64,000 bases of DNA from a virus, in the IMG/VR virus record IMGVR_UViG_3300042564_005549, positions 1-64,000 of that record; one strand, 5' to 3'. Position numbers and translations under genes: made by a program. The notes beneath the pieces are model-generated. The model was not told the origin of the DNA. It was given only the letters and a program-made list of their open reading frames with translations, and did not search any database. Shown here piece by piece: positions 8,264 to 18,500 of this stretch (within the stretch, counting starts at the first letter, position 1; each line of letters opens with the position of its first letter).

Positions 8264-8386
8264 ATGCTAGACGAGATTTTATTTTTAATTAAACGAGGTT
8301 TCTCGTATTCAGATTTAATTTCAATGCCTGTCTATGTAAGAAGATACTATATTAACTACTTATTAGAAATAGAATCTGATAACTAA
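8264..8386 (+). CDS. Frameshift extension of tape-measure chaperone (GT-like domain)
   Basis: Counted from the ATG at 8264 this encodes 40 residues. The frame is open upstream past 8237, so the natural product is probably the C-terminal domain of a frameshift fusion. It is helical, with DEILFLIKRGFSYSDLISMP then VYVRRYYINYLLE. The 'xMPxYxRRxYxxxL' pattern is typical of the second domain of phage tail-assembly chaperones. It ends 14 nt before the tape-measure gene. It could be translated separately, since AAAGGA lies just before the ATG, but its gene order and the slippery TTT TTT C upstream argue for frameshifting. Confidence 0.65.
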   Translation: MLDEILFLIKRGFSYSDLISMPVYVRRYYINYLLEIESDN

Positions 8387-8388
8387 TC

Positions 8389-8396
8389 TATTTATA
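8389..8396 (+). promoter_or_regulatory. TATTTATA start-region element
   Basis: Exact TATTTATA, 4 nt before the tape-measure ATG at 8401. Confidence 0.5.
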
Positions 8397-8400
8397 TAGT

Positions 8401-10323
8401 ATGGCGGCACTTAACATTTCAAATAGAGCAAAAGATTTTGCATATAGAAAAAAATACAATGATTTCTTTTCTCAAGTAGTTAGTGATAATCCTGGTATTA
8501 ATACTAACCAATCTTCGGTTAAACAAGATATTGATAACCAATACAACGCCCTTAGTAGTAAAGAACCTGAAAGTGTCGGTGCAAGTACATCCAAACCAAC
8601 AACAGATGGTGGAATTGTTGGTGGAATTTCGGCGGGATTGAAGGCTATGGGTAGTTCATCTACTCGATATGAACAAGGTGAAAATTTTGGAGTTCAATCC
8701 GGATTAAACGCAATATTCGATTCGACAACGGGAAAATTAAAAACCACCGAAGAAATATTCAAAGGTATTAGAAGTACCATAGGTGAAGGAATTGTCCTTC
8801 AACTAAAACAACAGTCAGAGTTACAAGAAAAAATCAATACAGAGACTGCTATGACCGGACAATTGTCCGAGGATTTTAGAAGTTCAATTACTGAATCATA
8901 TCCAAGTGCAATTAGATTAGGTATTTCTTTTGAAGAACTAGCCACTGCAATTTCTGATATGACAACAGATATGGGTAGGTTTAGACTTTTAAACACCCAA
9001 ACAATGGTCGATGTCCAAGAAACGGGAAAAGTTTATTTTTCTAATATGAGAGAGGCTGGATTGGCCGCAAATGCTTTTTCAAATGTTTCGTTAGGTGCTC
9101 GTGATTCAATGTTAGCAATACAAGAGGCTGGTAAATCATCTTTAGAGTTAGGTTTAAACGCTAGAACTACCACAACAACTTTAGTACAAAATATCGATAA
9201 ATTAAATCAATACGGATTTAAAAATGGTATTAATGGACTTAACAGTATGGTTCAAAAAGCACAACAATTAAAAATGGATATGCAAAGTGTGTTCACACTT
9301 GCTGAGAAGGTTATGGACCCTGAAGGTGCGTTATCATTGGCTGCTAATCTTCAAGCAATTGGAGGTGTTATGGGTAGTTTTAATGACCCAATTAAAATGA
9401 TGTACGATGCAACAAATAATGTTGAAGATTTACAAGATTCATTAATTGGTGCTGCGGAATCTTTAGCAACATACAATAGTGAACAAGGAAGGTTTGAAGT
9501 TACAGGTGCTAATTTGAGAAAAGCACAAGCGATGGCTAAAGAGTTAGGTATATCATACTCTGAATTGACAAAACTTTCAGTACAGGCGGCACAAAGAAGT
9601 TCTGCGGCTGCAGATTTAATGGCTGCGGGATTATCGTTTAATAATGAAGAAGATAAGGAATTCTTAACCAATTTAGCCCAAATGAAAGACGGTAAAATGG
9701 TTATTGAAGTTCCTAAAAATTTACAAGAAAAATTAGGGGCTACTGAGGTTGCGTTAGAAACTATGTCAGAAGACCAAAAGAAAAACTTATTAGCATATAG
9801 AGAAGAATTTAAACAACTATCAACAGAAGATATTGCAAAAAAACAAGTTAGTTTAGTTGAAAATATTAATAGAGATGTTAATTTTTTAGCTGCGGTTGCT
9901 AGAATACAGGCAGGAGGAGTTGGTGAAACCGCGGTAAAGGCTTTAGGATTTGACCCTGCTAAGATTATTAAAGAATCGACAAATTTGTCAAATAAAGCAG
10001 CTGCGGGTATTGAAAAGACTGGAGAATTTTTAAAAGACGGTATTAATAGTGTTTTAAATGTTGAGGGTAGAAAGAAAGCTCAAAGTCAAGCCCAACCTCA
10101 AACTTCACTTGGTGATAAAGCAGCAGAAGCGGAAAAGGCTAAAGCGGAGGCTGAAAAAGCTAAGACACAAACTCAACCATCCAACAATCAACCACAAAAA
10201 ACAGTAAGATTTGAGGTTGTTTCCGATGTTAAAGCAGATGAAATATCGAGGTCTATTATGAGAAATCCTGAAATGGCTAGTCAATTCTTCGATAAGTGGA
10301 ACGATTATACCTCAAATCAATAA
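8401..10323 (+). CDS. Tape measure protein
   Basis: A 640-residue, mostly alpha-helical protein in the canonical tape-measure slot directly after the chaperone pair. Residues about 100-440 are a near-continuous run of helices rich in Ala, Gln, Leu and Met. Residues about 560-605 are a KAEAEKAKAEAEKAK-like charged coiled coil leading to a polar tail. At roughly 0.15 nm per residue it predicts a tail of about 95 nm, close to T4. It spans the tube lumen and sets the number of tube rings. No transmembrane stretch or lytic domain is visible. The call rests on gene order and helix content more than on sequence match. Confidence 0.75.
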   Translation: MAALNISNRAKDFAYRKKYNDFFSQVVSDNPGINTNQSSVKQDIDNQYNALSSKEPESVGASTSKPTTDGGIVGGISAGLKAMGSSSTRYEQGENFGVQSGLNAIFDSTTGKLKTTEEIFKGIRSTIGEGIVLQLKQQSELQEKINTETAMTGQLSEDFRSSITESYPSAIRLGISFEELATAISDMTTDMGRFRLLNTQTMVDVQETGKVYFSNMREAGLAANAFSNVSLGARDSMLAIQEAGKSSLELGLNARTTTTTLVQNIDKLNQYGFKNGINGLNSMVQKAQQLKMDMQSVFTLAEKVMDPEGALSLAANLQAIGGVMGSFNDPIKMMYDATNNVEDLQDSLIGAAESLATYNSEQGRFEVTGANLRKAQAMAKELGISYSELTKLSVQAAQRSSAAADLMAAGLSFNNEEDKEFLTNLAQMKDGKMVIEVPKNLQEKLGATEVALETMSEDQKKNLLAYREEFKQLSTEDIAKKQVSLVENINRDVNFLAAVARIQAGGVGETAVKALGFDPAKIIKESTNLSNKAAAGIEKTGEFLKDGINSVLNVEGRKKAQSQAQPQTSLGDKAAEAEKAKAEAEKAKTQTQPSNNQPQKTVRFEVVSDVKADEISRSIMRNPEMASQFFDKWNDYTSNQ

Positions 10324-10343
10324 TTAAATTTTTAACAAACACC

Positions 10344-10351
10344 TATTTATA
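10344..10351 (+). promoter_or_regulatory. TATTTATA start-region element
   Basis: Exact TATTTATA, 16 nt before the ATG at 10368. Confidence 0.5.
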
Positions 10352-10367
10352 GGTAAACAAATATATA

Positions 10368-13300
10368 ATGCCAAGCTACGTAGATTTTGATTCAACTAAA
10401 AGATTTAGGGATTACATATTAGGTAAGAATCTTTCATCACCTAATGGTCCACAAACCTTTAATGCAAGTTCATTTTCAGTTCAAAATCTAAGTGATGTTT
10501 CAGTACCTGATTTAGGTAATGTAGAAACAGAAAGAGACCTTAATTTACCACAAACCCAAAAATTAAACATATTCAAACCTATTGAATATTTTGTTAGGGA
10601 AACTTTAGATAATATTCCAAGGAGAGCTAATTTAGCGTTATATCCTTATTTTAGAGGAGGACAAGACTATAACATTATTAGTATAATGTCAACAAGTAAC
10701 TATGATACTGAATCTGAGTTATTTAAATTTGCCGCTAATAATATTAAAAACAATCCTAACGGACCTGTTTTTGCAAGAATCCAACAAAATTTATATGCTG
10801 CAACTGTTGGTAGAGTAAGATTAATTGATGCGTTACAAGGTAATTCTACAACTGCAATAAATTTAATTACAGGTAGAGAACCATTAGTTGAATATAATAA
10901 CAAGATAACAGTTGCAAAAACATTGGCGGGTAAAGCTGTTGATTTTTTACAAACAGTTTCAGGTGTTGAATTTCCTTTTAGTGAAGTACCGGGTGATTAT
11001 TTAACCAACCCAAGAAATCCTGTAAATGTAAGACCTGTTGCACAGAATGAAGCACAAGCGATACTGCAAGATGTTACAGGTGCTATTGGTTCGTTGATTG
11101 GAATAGAAAGAAGACCAAAGGCATCAAGAAAACCTTCAGATTTATTCATTGAATATATGGGTGAAGGTCAAAGACAAAGATTATATGATTTATTATCATA
11201 TTCAAAATATGCACCAAATTACACAACAACCGCGAGGTCTCAACAATCGTCTAAAATATTTTCATTTGTTGATAAAGTTGCGTCAGGTGTAAAAAACTTA
11301 TTAGGGTTAGAAGCACCAAAAGGACAAGCATACATTGGTGATGACAGAGGTAATGACGTTAAGTACGCAATGAATGATTTTAACGACAGACCTGTAAGAA
11401 GTAGTTTTTATTTATCATCAATGTTTGACCCAATTCAAGCGGGTTTATTTGAACGTAAAAGAAATATTACAGAAGGTGGACCAATTGCGGGTAAGTTAAC
11501 TTGGATTAGTCAAAAATCAACAAATAGAATCGGTGCAAATAATAAAGAATTTGCAACCGAACAATCACAATACACGGGAACCCTATCAACAAATTTTAGA
11601 TTTAGAGATGATTCTATTTTAGGAGTTACACAAGATTTACTTAACACATTACCATTTAATGGTGGTGAACAAAAGAGACACGTTGCGAATGTTATTGACC
11701 AAACAAGTAGAGTCTTTAGAGATGGTAACGTTACTATGTCAAGAGGTTCTAATGTGAAGTATGTTAATATGTATTCGGGTGAAGAGAGTGGTGTTGAATA
11801 TTGTAGAGTATGGACCAAAGATAGGTCACATATGAACTATTCCGACACAATGAAAAGAACTGGTCTTATTAGAAAATATAATTCTTCAGTTTTATCAACA
11901 CCGTACAATTTAAACATATATCCAAATTCAGACGGTAAATCATCATTTGATGGTTCAACAAATATCGTTAAAGGTAATGGTGGATTTTATGCTAAGAAAT
12001 ATATGTTCTCAATTGAGAACCTTGCTTGGAAAACATCTAACATACCGGGTTTTACTTACAATGATTTACCTTATTGTGAAAGAGGACCAAATGGTGGTCG
12101 TGTTATGTGGTTTCCACCATATGATTTAAAAGTTAGTGAACAAAATAGTGCTAAATGGGAAGAGAATACTTTCTTAGGTAGACCTGAACCAATTTACACA
12201 TATCAAAACACAACAAGAAATGGTAGTGTGTCATTCAAAATTGTTGTTGACCACCCAAGTATTTTAAATTTATTAGTTAGAGAACACTTCAAAGGAATGT
12301 CTGATGAAGAAGCTGACAACTATATTCACGCATTTTTTGCGGGTTGTGAAGATTTAGATTTCTATTCATTGATTAGAAAATACACAACACTTGAACAAAG
12401 TGATATTCAGAAAATTCAAGCATACCTATCATATTCAACTGACCCTAAAGTTATTGAGAAAGTTAAAACAATTACAGACCCGGTTAAGGATTTAACCGTA
12501 CCACAAGTACCAGGTTCAACACCAACTAAAGGAGGTACTTCTGAAAATAATACAGCAGGAGGACCAATTGCTAAAAAGTTTATGTTATTTTTCAAAAATG
12601 ACTTTCCAAAGAAGGATGACAAAAATGAATTAGATGGTTTAAAATATGGAACATTATATGAATCATATAATAGAAGTCAATATATCGATGAATTAACTCA
12701 AGGTTTATTAACAAACGATGATGCGTTATTCAACCCAAGTCACGCTTGGGGACCAAAGAGTCAAAACGATTATAAAATATTATACGGAGAAGAAAGTAAA
12801 ACAAGACCTGATAACGCTAAAATTGCGGAACTAACAGGTAAAACAATATCAGAAATTAATAAAGGTTTTGATACACTTGATGTTACTTATAGTGGATTCA
12901 CACAACAAGTTACTGAACTAAAAGGTTTATTAAAAGATAAAAAAGTACAAACAATAAAATTATCAATTCAAGCATCAACATCTTTTGTCGCTGATGATAC
13001 GTATAATTTGAAATTATCATACAGAAGAAGTTCAAGTATTATAAAACAATTTTTAGAAGGGGTTGCCGGAGAAGGTGCTAAACCTGAAAAATTAAAAGTT
13101 AATTGGAAAACATCTGCGGTTAATGAAAAGGACAAAGCAAAGACCGAAACTTTAGACGCTATTAGTTTTAGAGATTTAGGTTATGATTATGATGGTGAAA
13201 TTAGATTTAATTTTATTGCTAATAGAGGTGAACAATTCACTGCACAAGTTTCTCCCGATAAGAATCTTAATTGCCATAATCTTGAAATAAAAAGTAACCT

Positions 13301-15188
13301 TAAATTAAAACGTACCGCACCTGTAACATTTTATTGTAGAGAGGCAACTCTTGGTGTTGAGTATTCAACAAAACCAGCGGAGAACCCAACACCAACACCT
13401 CCACCGCCAGGAATTATTCCAAACATTACTATTCCAACGGTAAATGTTATACCGGTTATTGAACAAGGTAAAAAAGAACAACCACCACTTGACGAATTAA
13501 AAAGAATTATAATGAAGACTTTGGGTGAATGTTATTACTTCAAACAATTAGAAGAAACATCACCTATAGCATTTAGTTCATTAAAAGAGAAATTAAAATA
13601 TTTTCATCCGGGATTCCACTCAACAACTCCTGAAGGATTAAACGCACGTTTAACTTTCGTACAACAATGTATTAGACCGGGAGATACTATTCCTATTAAA
13701 GGAATAAATGATGAGACGGATTTACCTGCGAGAAATACAACATTCGGACCACCACCAATTTGTATTATGAGAATTGGTGATTTTTACCATTCTAAAATTA
13801 TTATTAGAGACGTAAACATTGCGTTCGAGAACTCAACTTGGGACCTAAACCCCGAAGGAATTGGTATTCAACCAATGATTGCCGACGTAACGCTACAAGT
13901 TAGTTTTATTGGTGGTCACGGAATGGAGAAACCTGTTGAAAGATTACAAAACGCTTTATCATCAAACTTCTATGCAAATACTGAAGTATATGATTACAGA
14001 GCAACCGCAACAGAAGATAGAAGAAAGTTCAATAAAGAAGAACTTGAAAAACTATCAGGTATCAGAACACCAAATCCAACAACGTTGGCTCCAATACCCC
14101 CAAGTCCTGAAAGTGCGAACAATGTGAGTAGAGGACAATATCTCGGTGAAATATCGGGTAAAACCTTAAATTATGATAAATTGATAAAGAATGTGTTTAC
14201 CTACACAACAATTTATTATGATACCTACGACCAAGCGATTAAAAGTATTACTAAAAAATATGGTAATAAAATTGCAAGTGTATTCTTTTCACCAACATAT
14301 AGAGAAGTTAAAGATTATGTAATTAAAAAGGTTGATAATAGTAACAATGTTACAGATTTAACTGTACAATTATTTGGACAACATAAAAGTCCTTCAAAAT
14401 TAACAAACAATACCATTTCAGTATTTAGAATTAAAATGAAGGATAAACTTGCAAGTACAAATATTACAACGATGTTTGGAATTGACGAAGTTTTAAATAA
14501 ACCATTAACTGATTATACTGAAACATATTTAAAACCAATTATTGCAGATGAATTAAACAAAGTATTACAGGAAGCTGCGGAAGATAAAACGGCAATTGAG
14601 TTAGAATCTAAGAGAAATCAATTAATTGACAACTTAGATAAACTTAGTTATGTTATTAGTACAACTCACGATGGTAAAATTTTAGAAGGTAACGTATTTT
14701 CAGGAGCAACGTTCGATTATGCATCACCAACAGGTTTTACCAAAAACAAGATTTATAGTCAATATGAAAAATGTGTTGATTATATCCAAAAGTATGACCA
14801 AGTAATGTTAGCGGATATTGATAGTTCATTAGTTTTCGGTAGAGAAATGACATTAAGTGACGATAACTTTAAAGAATTTGTTAGTTTATTATTATTTAGT
14901 AAAAAACAAGTTCTTTTAGATACACTAACCAAAAAAGATTCCGTAAATTTTAATGAAGGGGTAATAAAAACTATTGACAAGAAACTAACTAAGTTTTTTG
15001 TGGAACCAAAAGTGATAAATGTTAAACTTGGAAAATATCCAGAACCCAAAAATACGAACAAAGTTGAATTCCAAATAGTTAACGAAGATTTTGTAATCAC
15101 AGGGGAGGATAAATCTAATTTAATAAAACTACATTCCGCAGATACAAGATTAGGGGATAAATTAAACTACTATAGAAAGAAAAAATGA
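10368..15188 (+). CDS. Giant baseplate / tail-tube initiator-like protein with OmpA-like domain
   Basis: A 1,606-residue structural protein between the tape measure and gp53-like genes, a position expected for tube-initiator or hub proteins (T4 gp48/gp54/gp27). Residues about 735-960 look like an OmpA-type peptidoglycan-binding fold: the strand FMLFFKND and later YNLKLSYRRSSSIIKQFLE, which matches the NxxLSxRRAxxVxxYL core. A Pro-Thr hinge follows near 1003-1015. Residues about 1140-1205 carry MRIGDFYHSKI, WDLNPEGIGIQPM and SFIGGHGMEKP, a pattern I associate with tube-like adaptor proteins. The C-terminal 400 residues are not recognised. The protein is far larger than any single T4 counterpart, so it may fuse several functions. 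Confidence 0.6.
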   Translation: MPSYVDFDSTKRFRDYILGKNLSSPNGPQTFNASSFSVQNLSDVSVPDLGNVETERDLNLPQTQKLNIFKPIEYFVRETLDNIPRRANLALYPYFRGGQDYNIISIMSTSNYDTESELFKFAANNIKNNPNGPVFARIQQNLYAATVGRVRLIDALQGNSTTAINLITGREPLVEYNNKITVAKTLAGKAVDFLQTVSGVEFPFSEVPGDYLTNPRNPVNVRPVAQNEAQAILQDVTGAIGSLIGIERRPKASRKPSDLFIEYMGEGQRQRLYDLLSYSKYAPNYTTTARSQQSSKIFSFVDKVASGVKNLLGLEAPKGQAYIGDDRGNDVKYAMNDFNDRPVRSSFYLSSMFDPIQAGLFERKRNITEGGPIAGKLTWISQKSTNRIGANNKEFATEQSQYTGTLSTNFRFRDDSILGVTQDLLNTLPFNGGEQKRHVANVIDQTSRVFRDGNVTMSRGSNVKYVNMYSGEESGVEYCRVWTKDRSHMNYSDTMKRTGLIRKYNSSVLSTPYNLNIYPNSDGKSSFDGSTNIVKGNGGFYAKKYMFSIENLAWKTSNIPGFTYNDLPYCERGPNGGRVMWFPPYDLKVSEQNSAKWEENTFLGRPEPIYTYQNTTRNGSVSFKIVVDHPSILNLLVREHFKGMSDEEADNYIHAFFAGCEDLDFYSLIRKYTTLEQSDIQKIQAYLSYSTDPKVIEKVKTITDPVKDLTVPQVPGSTPTKGGTSENNTAGGPIAKKFMLFFKNDFPKKDDKNELDGLKYGTLYESYNRSQYIDELTQGLLTNDDALFNPSHAWGPKSQNDYKILYGEESKTRPDNAKIAELTGKTISEINKGFDTLDVTYSGFTQQVTELKGLLKDKKVQTIKLSIQASTSFVADDTYNLKLSYRRSSSIIKQFLEGVAGEGAKPEKLKVNWKTSAVNEKDKAKTETLDAISFRDLGYDYDGEIRFNFIANRGEQFTAQVSPDKNLNCHNLEIKSNLKLKRTAPVTFYCREATLGVEYSTKPAENPTPTPPPPGIIPNITIPTVNVIPVIEQGKKEQPPLDELKRIIMKTLGECYYFKQLEETSPIAFSSLKEKLKYFHPGFHSTTPEGLNARLTFVQQCIRPGDTIPIKGINDETDLPARNTTFGPPPICIMRIGDFYHSKIIIRDVNIAFENSTWDLNPEGIGIQPMIADVTLQVSFIGGHGMEKPVERLQNALSSNFYANTEVYDYRATATEDRRKFNKEELEKLSGIRTPNPTTLAPIPPSPESANNVSRGQYLGEISGKTLNYDKLIKNVFTYTTIYYDTYDQAIKSITKKYGNKIASVFFSPTYREVKDYVIKKVDNSNNVTDLTVQLFGQHKSPSKLTNNTISVFRIKMKDKLASTNITTMFGIDEVLNKPLTDYTETYLKPIIADELNKVLQEAAEDKTAIELESKRNQLIDNLDKLSYVISTTHDGKILEGNVFSGATFDYASPTGFTKNKIYSQYEKCVDYIQKYDQVMLADIDSSLVFGREMTLSDDNFKEFVSLLLFSKKQVLLDTLTKKDSVNFNEGVIKTIDKKLTKFFVEPKVINVKLGKYPEPKNTNKVEFQIVNEDFVITGEDKSNLIKLHSADTRLGDKLNYYRKKK

Positions 15189-15508
15189 GTAACCAATATT
15201 TTGATAGATACCAATATTTTATAGACGACGGTAGTTTTAAGATAGTACCCGGCATTGAAATACCAATTAAGTCTACGGACAAATACTTTCAATATAAAAA
15301 AGGTAAGGATAGACTTGATAAAGCGTCACAGGAATATTATGGAACACCGTATTTTGGTTGGTTAATTATGTTAGCGAACCCAATGGCGGGTAGTGTTGAA
15401 TTTGAAATTCAAGATAATTTTATAATTAGAGTTCCATTTCCATTAGTAACGACTTTACAAGACTATAAAAGAGGAATAGAATTGTATAAGTTATACTATG
15501 GCGAGTAA
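15185..15508 (+). CDS. Baseplate wedge protein gp53-like
   Basis: A 107-residue protein whose ATG overlaps the previous stop (ATGA), so translation is probably coupled. The sequence ASQEYYGTPYFGWLIMLANP followed by 'DNFIIRVPFPL' and a terminal 'YKRGIELYKLY' matches the LysM-like core of gp53-type wedge proteins (YG-x-xxx-WWLIxxxN ... IPxPL). T4 gp53 is longer (196 residues), so this is a short form. The next gene overlaps its end by 11 nt. In T4, gp53 holds wedges to the hub, and the neighbours here are hub proteins. Confidence 0.7.
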   Translation: MSNQYFDRYQYFIDDGSFKIVPGIEIPIKSTDKYFQYKKGKDRLDKASQEYYGTPYFGWLIMLANPMAGSVEFEIQDNFIIRVPFPLVTTLQDYKRGIELYKLYYGE

Positions 15509-18500
15509 AAAAGGAAACACAAACGATATATTAGTTAAGGTCGACCAAAACAATTTAATGTACATCGACCCTAATAGTGTCGTATCTGATGGTCAGGTTT
15601 TAATGAGAGAAAGTAAACCTGAAGAACTTGTTATGTATGTTAACTTGGAAGCGGATTTAATTCCAAGAACCACATTAGTAACAGGTAACGAAGCCAGTAC
15701 TCTAACCTCAATAGCTAAAGGTACATTTAATTTAATGCGAAATGCGGAAGGTAGAGACTTTGATTCTAAATGGACTGATGCCTATACTGAGTATGACCAA
15801 AAAACAAAAAAAGATAAAGACGGAAATCAAATACCAACCGGTCAATTTTATCAATTTGATAGTACCGCACAAAGTTTTGGTATTGATAGTATAAGTATTC
15901 AAATTCAAGGTGTGAATGTTATTCCACAAGTCAATATTAAATTTATTGATGTTAGGGGTAAAACATTATTTGAATCACCTGAAAATTCCCCATATAAAGC
16001 ATTCTTCCATTTACCTTGGCCAATATTTTATTTAACTATAAAAGGTTTTTATGGAAAGGCAATTAGATACAGACTTCACTTAGTAAAATTCAACTCAAGG
16101 TTTAACTCTGGAAATGGTAACTTCGAAGTTGACACAACTTTTGTTGGTTCAACATATGCTTATTTAAATGACATTCCATTGGATGGAATAATGGAAGCAC
16201 CGTATATGTTCCCAATTGAAAGTATCAAAGACGGTAAGTTCAATGAGAAGACAAAAAAATATGAAAAGGTAATTAAAAAAACAAGTAGAGGTTTAACAGT
16301 ATTAAAATCAGTTTATTCTGAGTATAGACAAAAAGGATTACTACCAAAAACATTTCCCGATAAAACACTTAGGGAAGTGATAAAGATTGCACAAAGGTTA
16401 GAAACAATATTGGAAGAAGAAATTTTTTCAAAAACCGCTGACCCTAAAGTATTAAATGGTATTCGTGAATTCGATAACATATTAAAGAACTTTGAAAAGG
16501 CTTTAGTTTCTTGGAAGTCAAAAAATTTAAGTGCAGAATTTTTTAGAAAAGAACCAAATGAAAGTATAGAATGGAACGTACTTTTGGAAAAAAGTAAACC
16601 AGCAACCAGTTTAGCAACATTAACGGGTTCAACACCAGGTACTTTAGAACTCTTGATTAAAACAAATATCCAATCAATGGATAATAATCAGGCGTTTGGT
16701 AAAAATAGAGACGTTAAATTATTAAAAGATAAAACGATTAACACGAGAACAATTTCAGGAGACGCTTTACTTAACTTAAAGAATTTCTATAAAGTTGACT
16801 CTAAGATTGGTGTTGATATTAATGGTATGTTACAAACATTGTACACCATTCAAAAAGATTATATCGAAGAAAGAAACAAACTTGAACAACTGATTGAGAA
16901 AAAAATGAACGATATCATCAAACGAAGAGATATCGGAATTGGGTTTGAACCCACAATTCGAAATGTTGTTGGTTTAATTTTAGCAAACGCAGACACATAT
17001 ATTCGTTTATTAAAAGATACACATTATAAAGCATTCCAAGTTGCCGAACAAAGGAAAGATATTTTAAATTCAGTATCGACAGATAGTGTTGGCGAATCTA
17101 TATATCCTTGGCCGGAAGTTAAAAAACCTGCAACAGGTAAAAAACAAAACGTTTTAGAATATCCGGGTTCATTTGAAATGGCAAAGAAATTACAGAGCTA
17201 TGATAAGAAATTATGGCCTGAAGTTGATTTTGTTGAAAACTATCACGCAGTCTCAACAAAGAAAATTGAACCCAACGATTCAAATGAGAATGGTCCCGAT
17301 TTAATTGATTATACCACCAACAATGATTCTGAATCATTACAGAAACGAGACATTAGTATGTTAACGTATCTGAATGGTGCAATTCCATATGACGATAAAT
17401 CAATATCGTCAATTTTATATGAGATATGGGAAAGAGCAACGTATGTAACAACTATTGATTCATTTAATAATAATACGATTCAAGAATTAGCATTATTAGA
17501 ATTCGACAACATTAAAAATAGAGTTGCTGAAGATTTTGATATTATTGAGGTTTTAAAAACATCAGTAAGAAATACTGAAGAGCTAAAAAAATATATGTTA
17601 GGTTTTTCTGCATATGAAAGATACCCATATTATGAAGACCAACTTCCAACTATTCCTTACATTAGAGAATCTTTGGAATCTGATTTCAAAATTGAGAAAT
17701 ATGTACCGAAAAACAAATCATTATCAAACAACAGGTACTACCCTAATTTAGCTCAAAATTTAATTAATTATATTGGAGAGGAATATAGAGTAAATCTTTA
17801 TCCATTCAATTCAACAGAATATAGTAATTTCTTATCACCATCTGGTTACACAAAAAATCAGATACACCTAAAAGGTATGGTAAGATTAAACACAACTGAA
17901 GATTTTATTTCATCACCAATCGAACCCGAAATGTGGGTGTGGTCGGATGAAGTTGAATATGTTGTTGACATATCAGGAAGTACAGGAAGAAATACGAGAA
18001 AAGGTAGAAACTTATTTGACAATCATATTAGTTTCGATACCATCGATTATCAAGGTGCACCAACCACCGAATTAAGAATGATGATTAATACTCCGTATTT
18101 CCATAAACAATTATATAACGACTATCAAAATAGAAAATCTAAGGGAAGATTTGCAGGTTCTGCTTACTTACTTTTAAACCAATTAAATTTCAAAGATTTA
18201 TCACATCAATTAACTGATAAGGTAAATCAAATTTTACAGGCAGTATCTCACATTCCACAAGATGGTGTATTAATGTCTTCAATGTTTAGAGAACTTGGAG
18301 CATCACACTATGTTCCGTATCATTTAGTACTAAAATGGGGAGCATTGTATCATAGATACAAAAGACATATATTAGAAGGTGTTGATATTTTATCAGGTAT
18401 CACAGAACCTATTAACACAAAGTTATTTTATGACCTTAATTTAGATAGAACATATACTTTGCCATTTACAGGTAGACAAGGAACCACAAGTATTAATATC

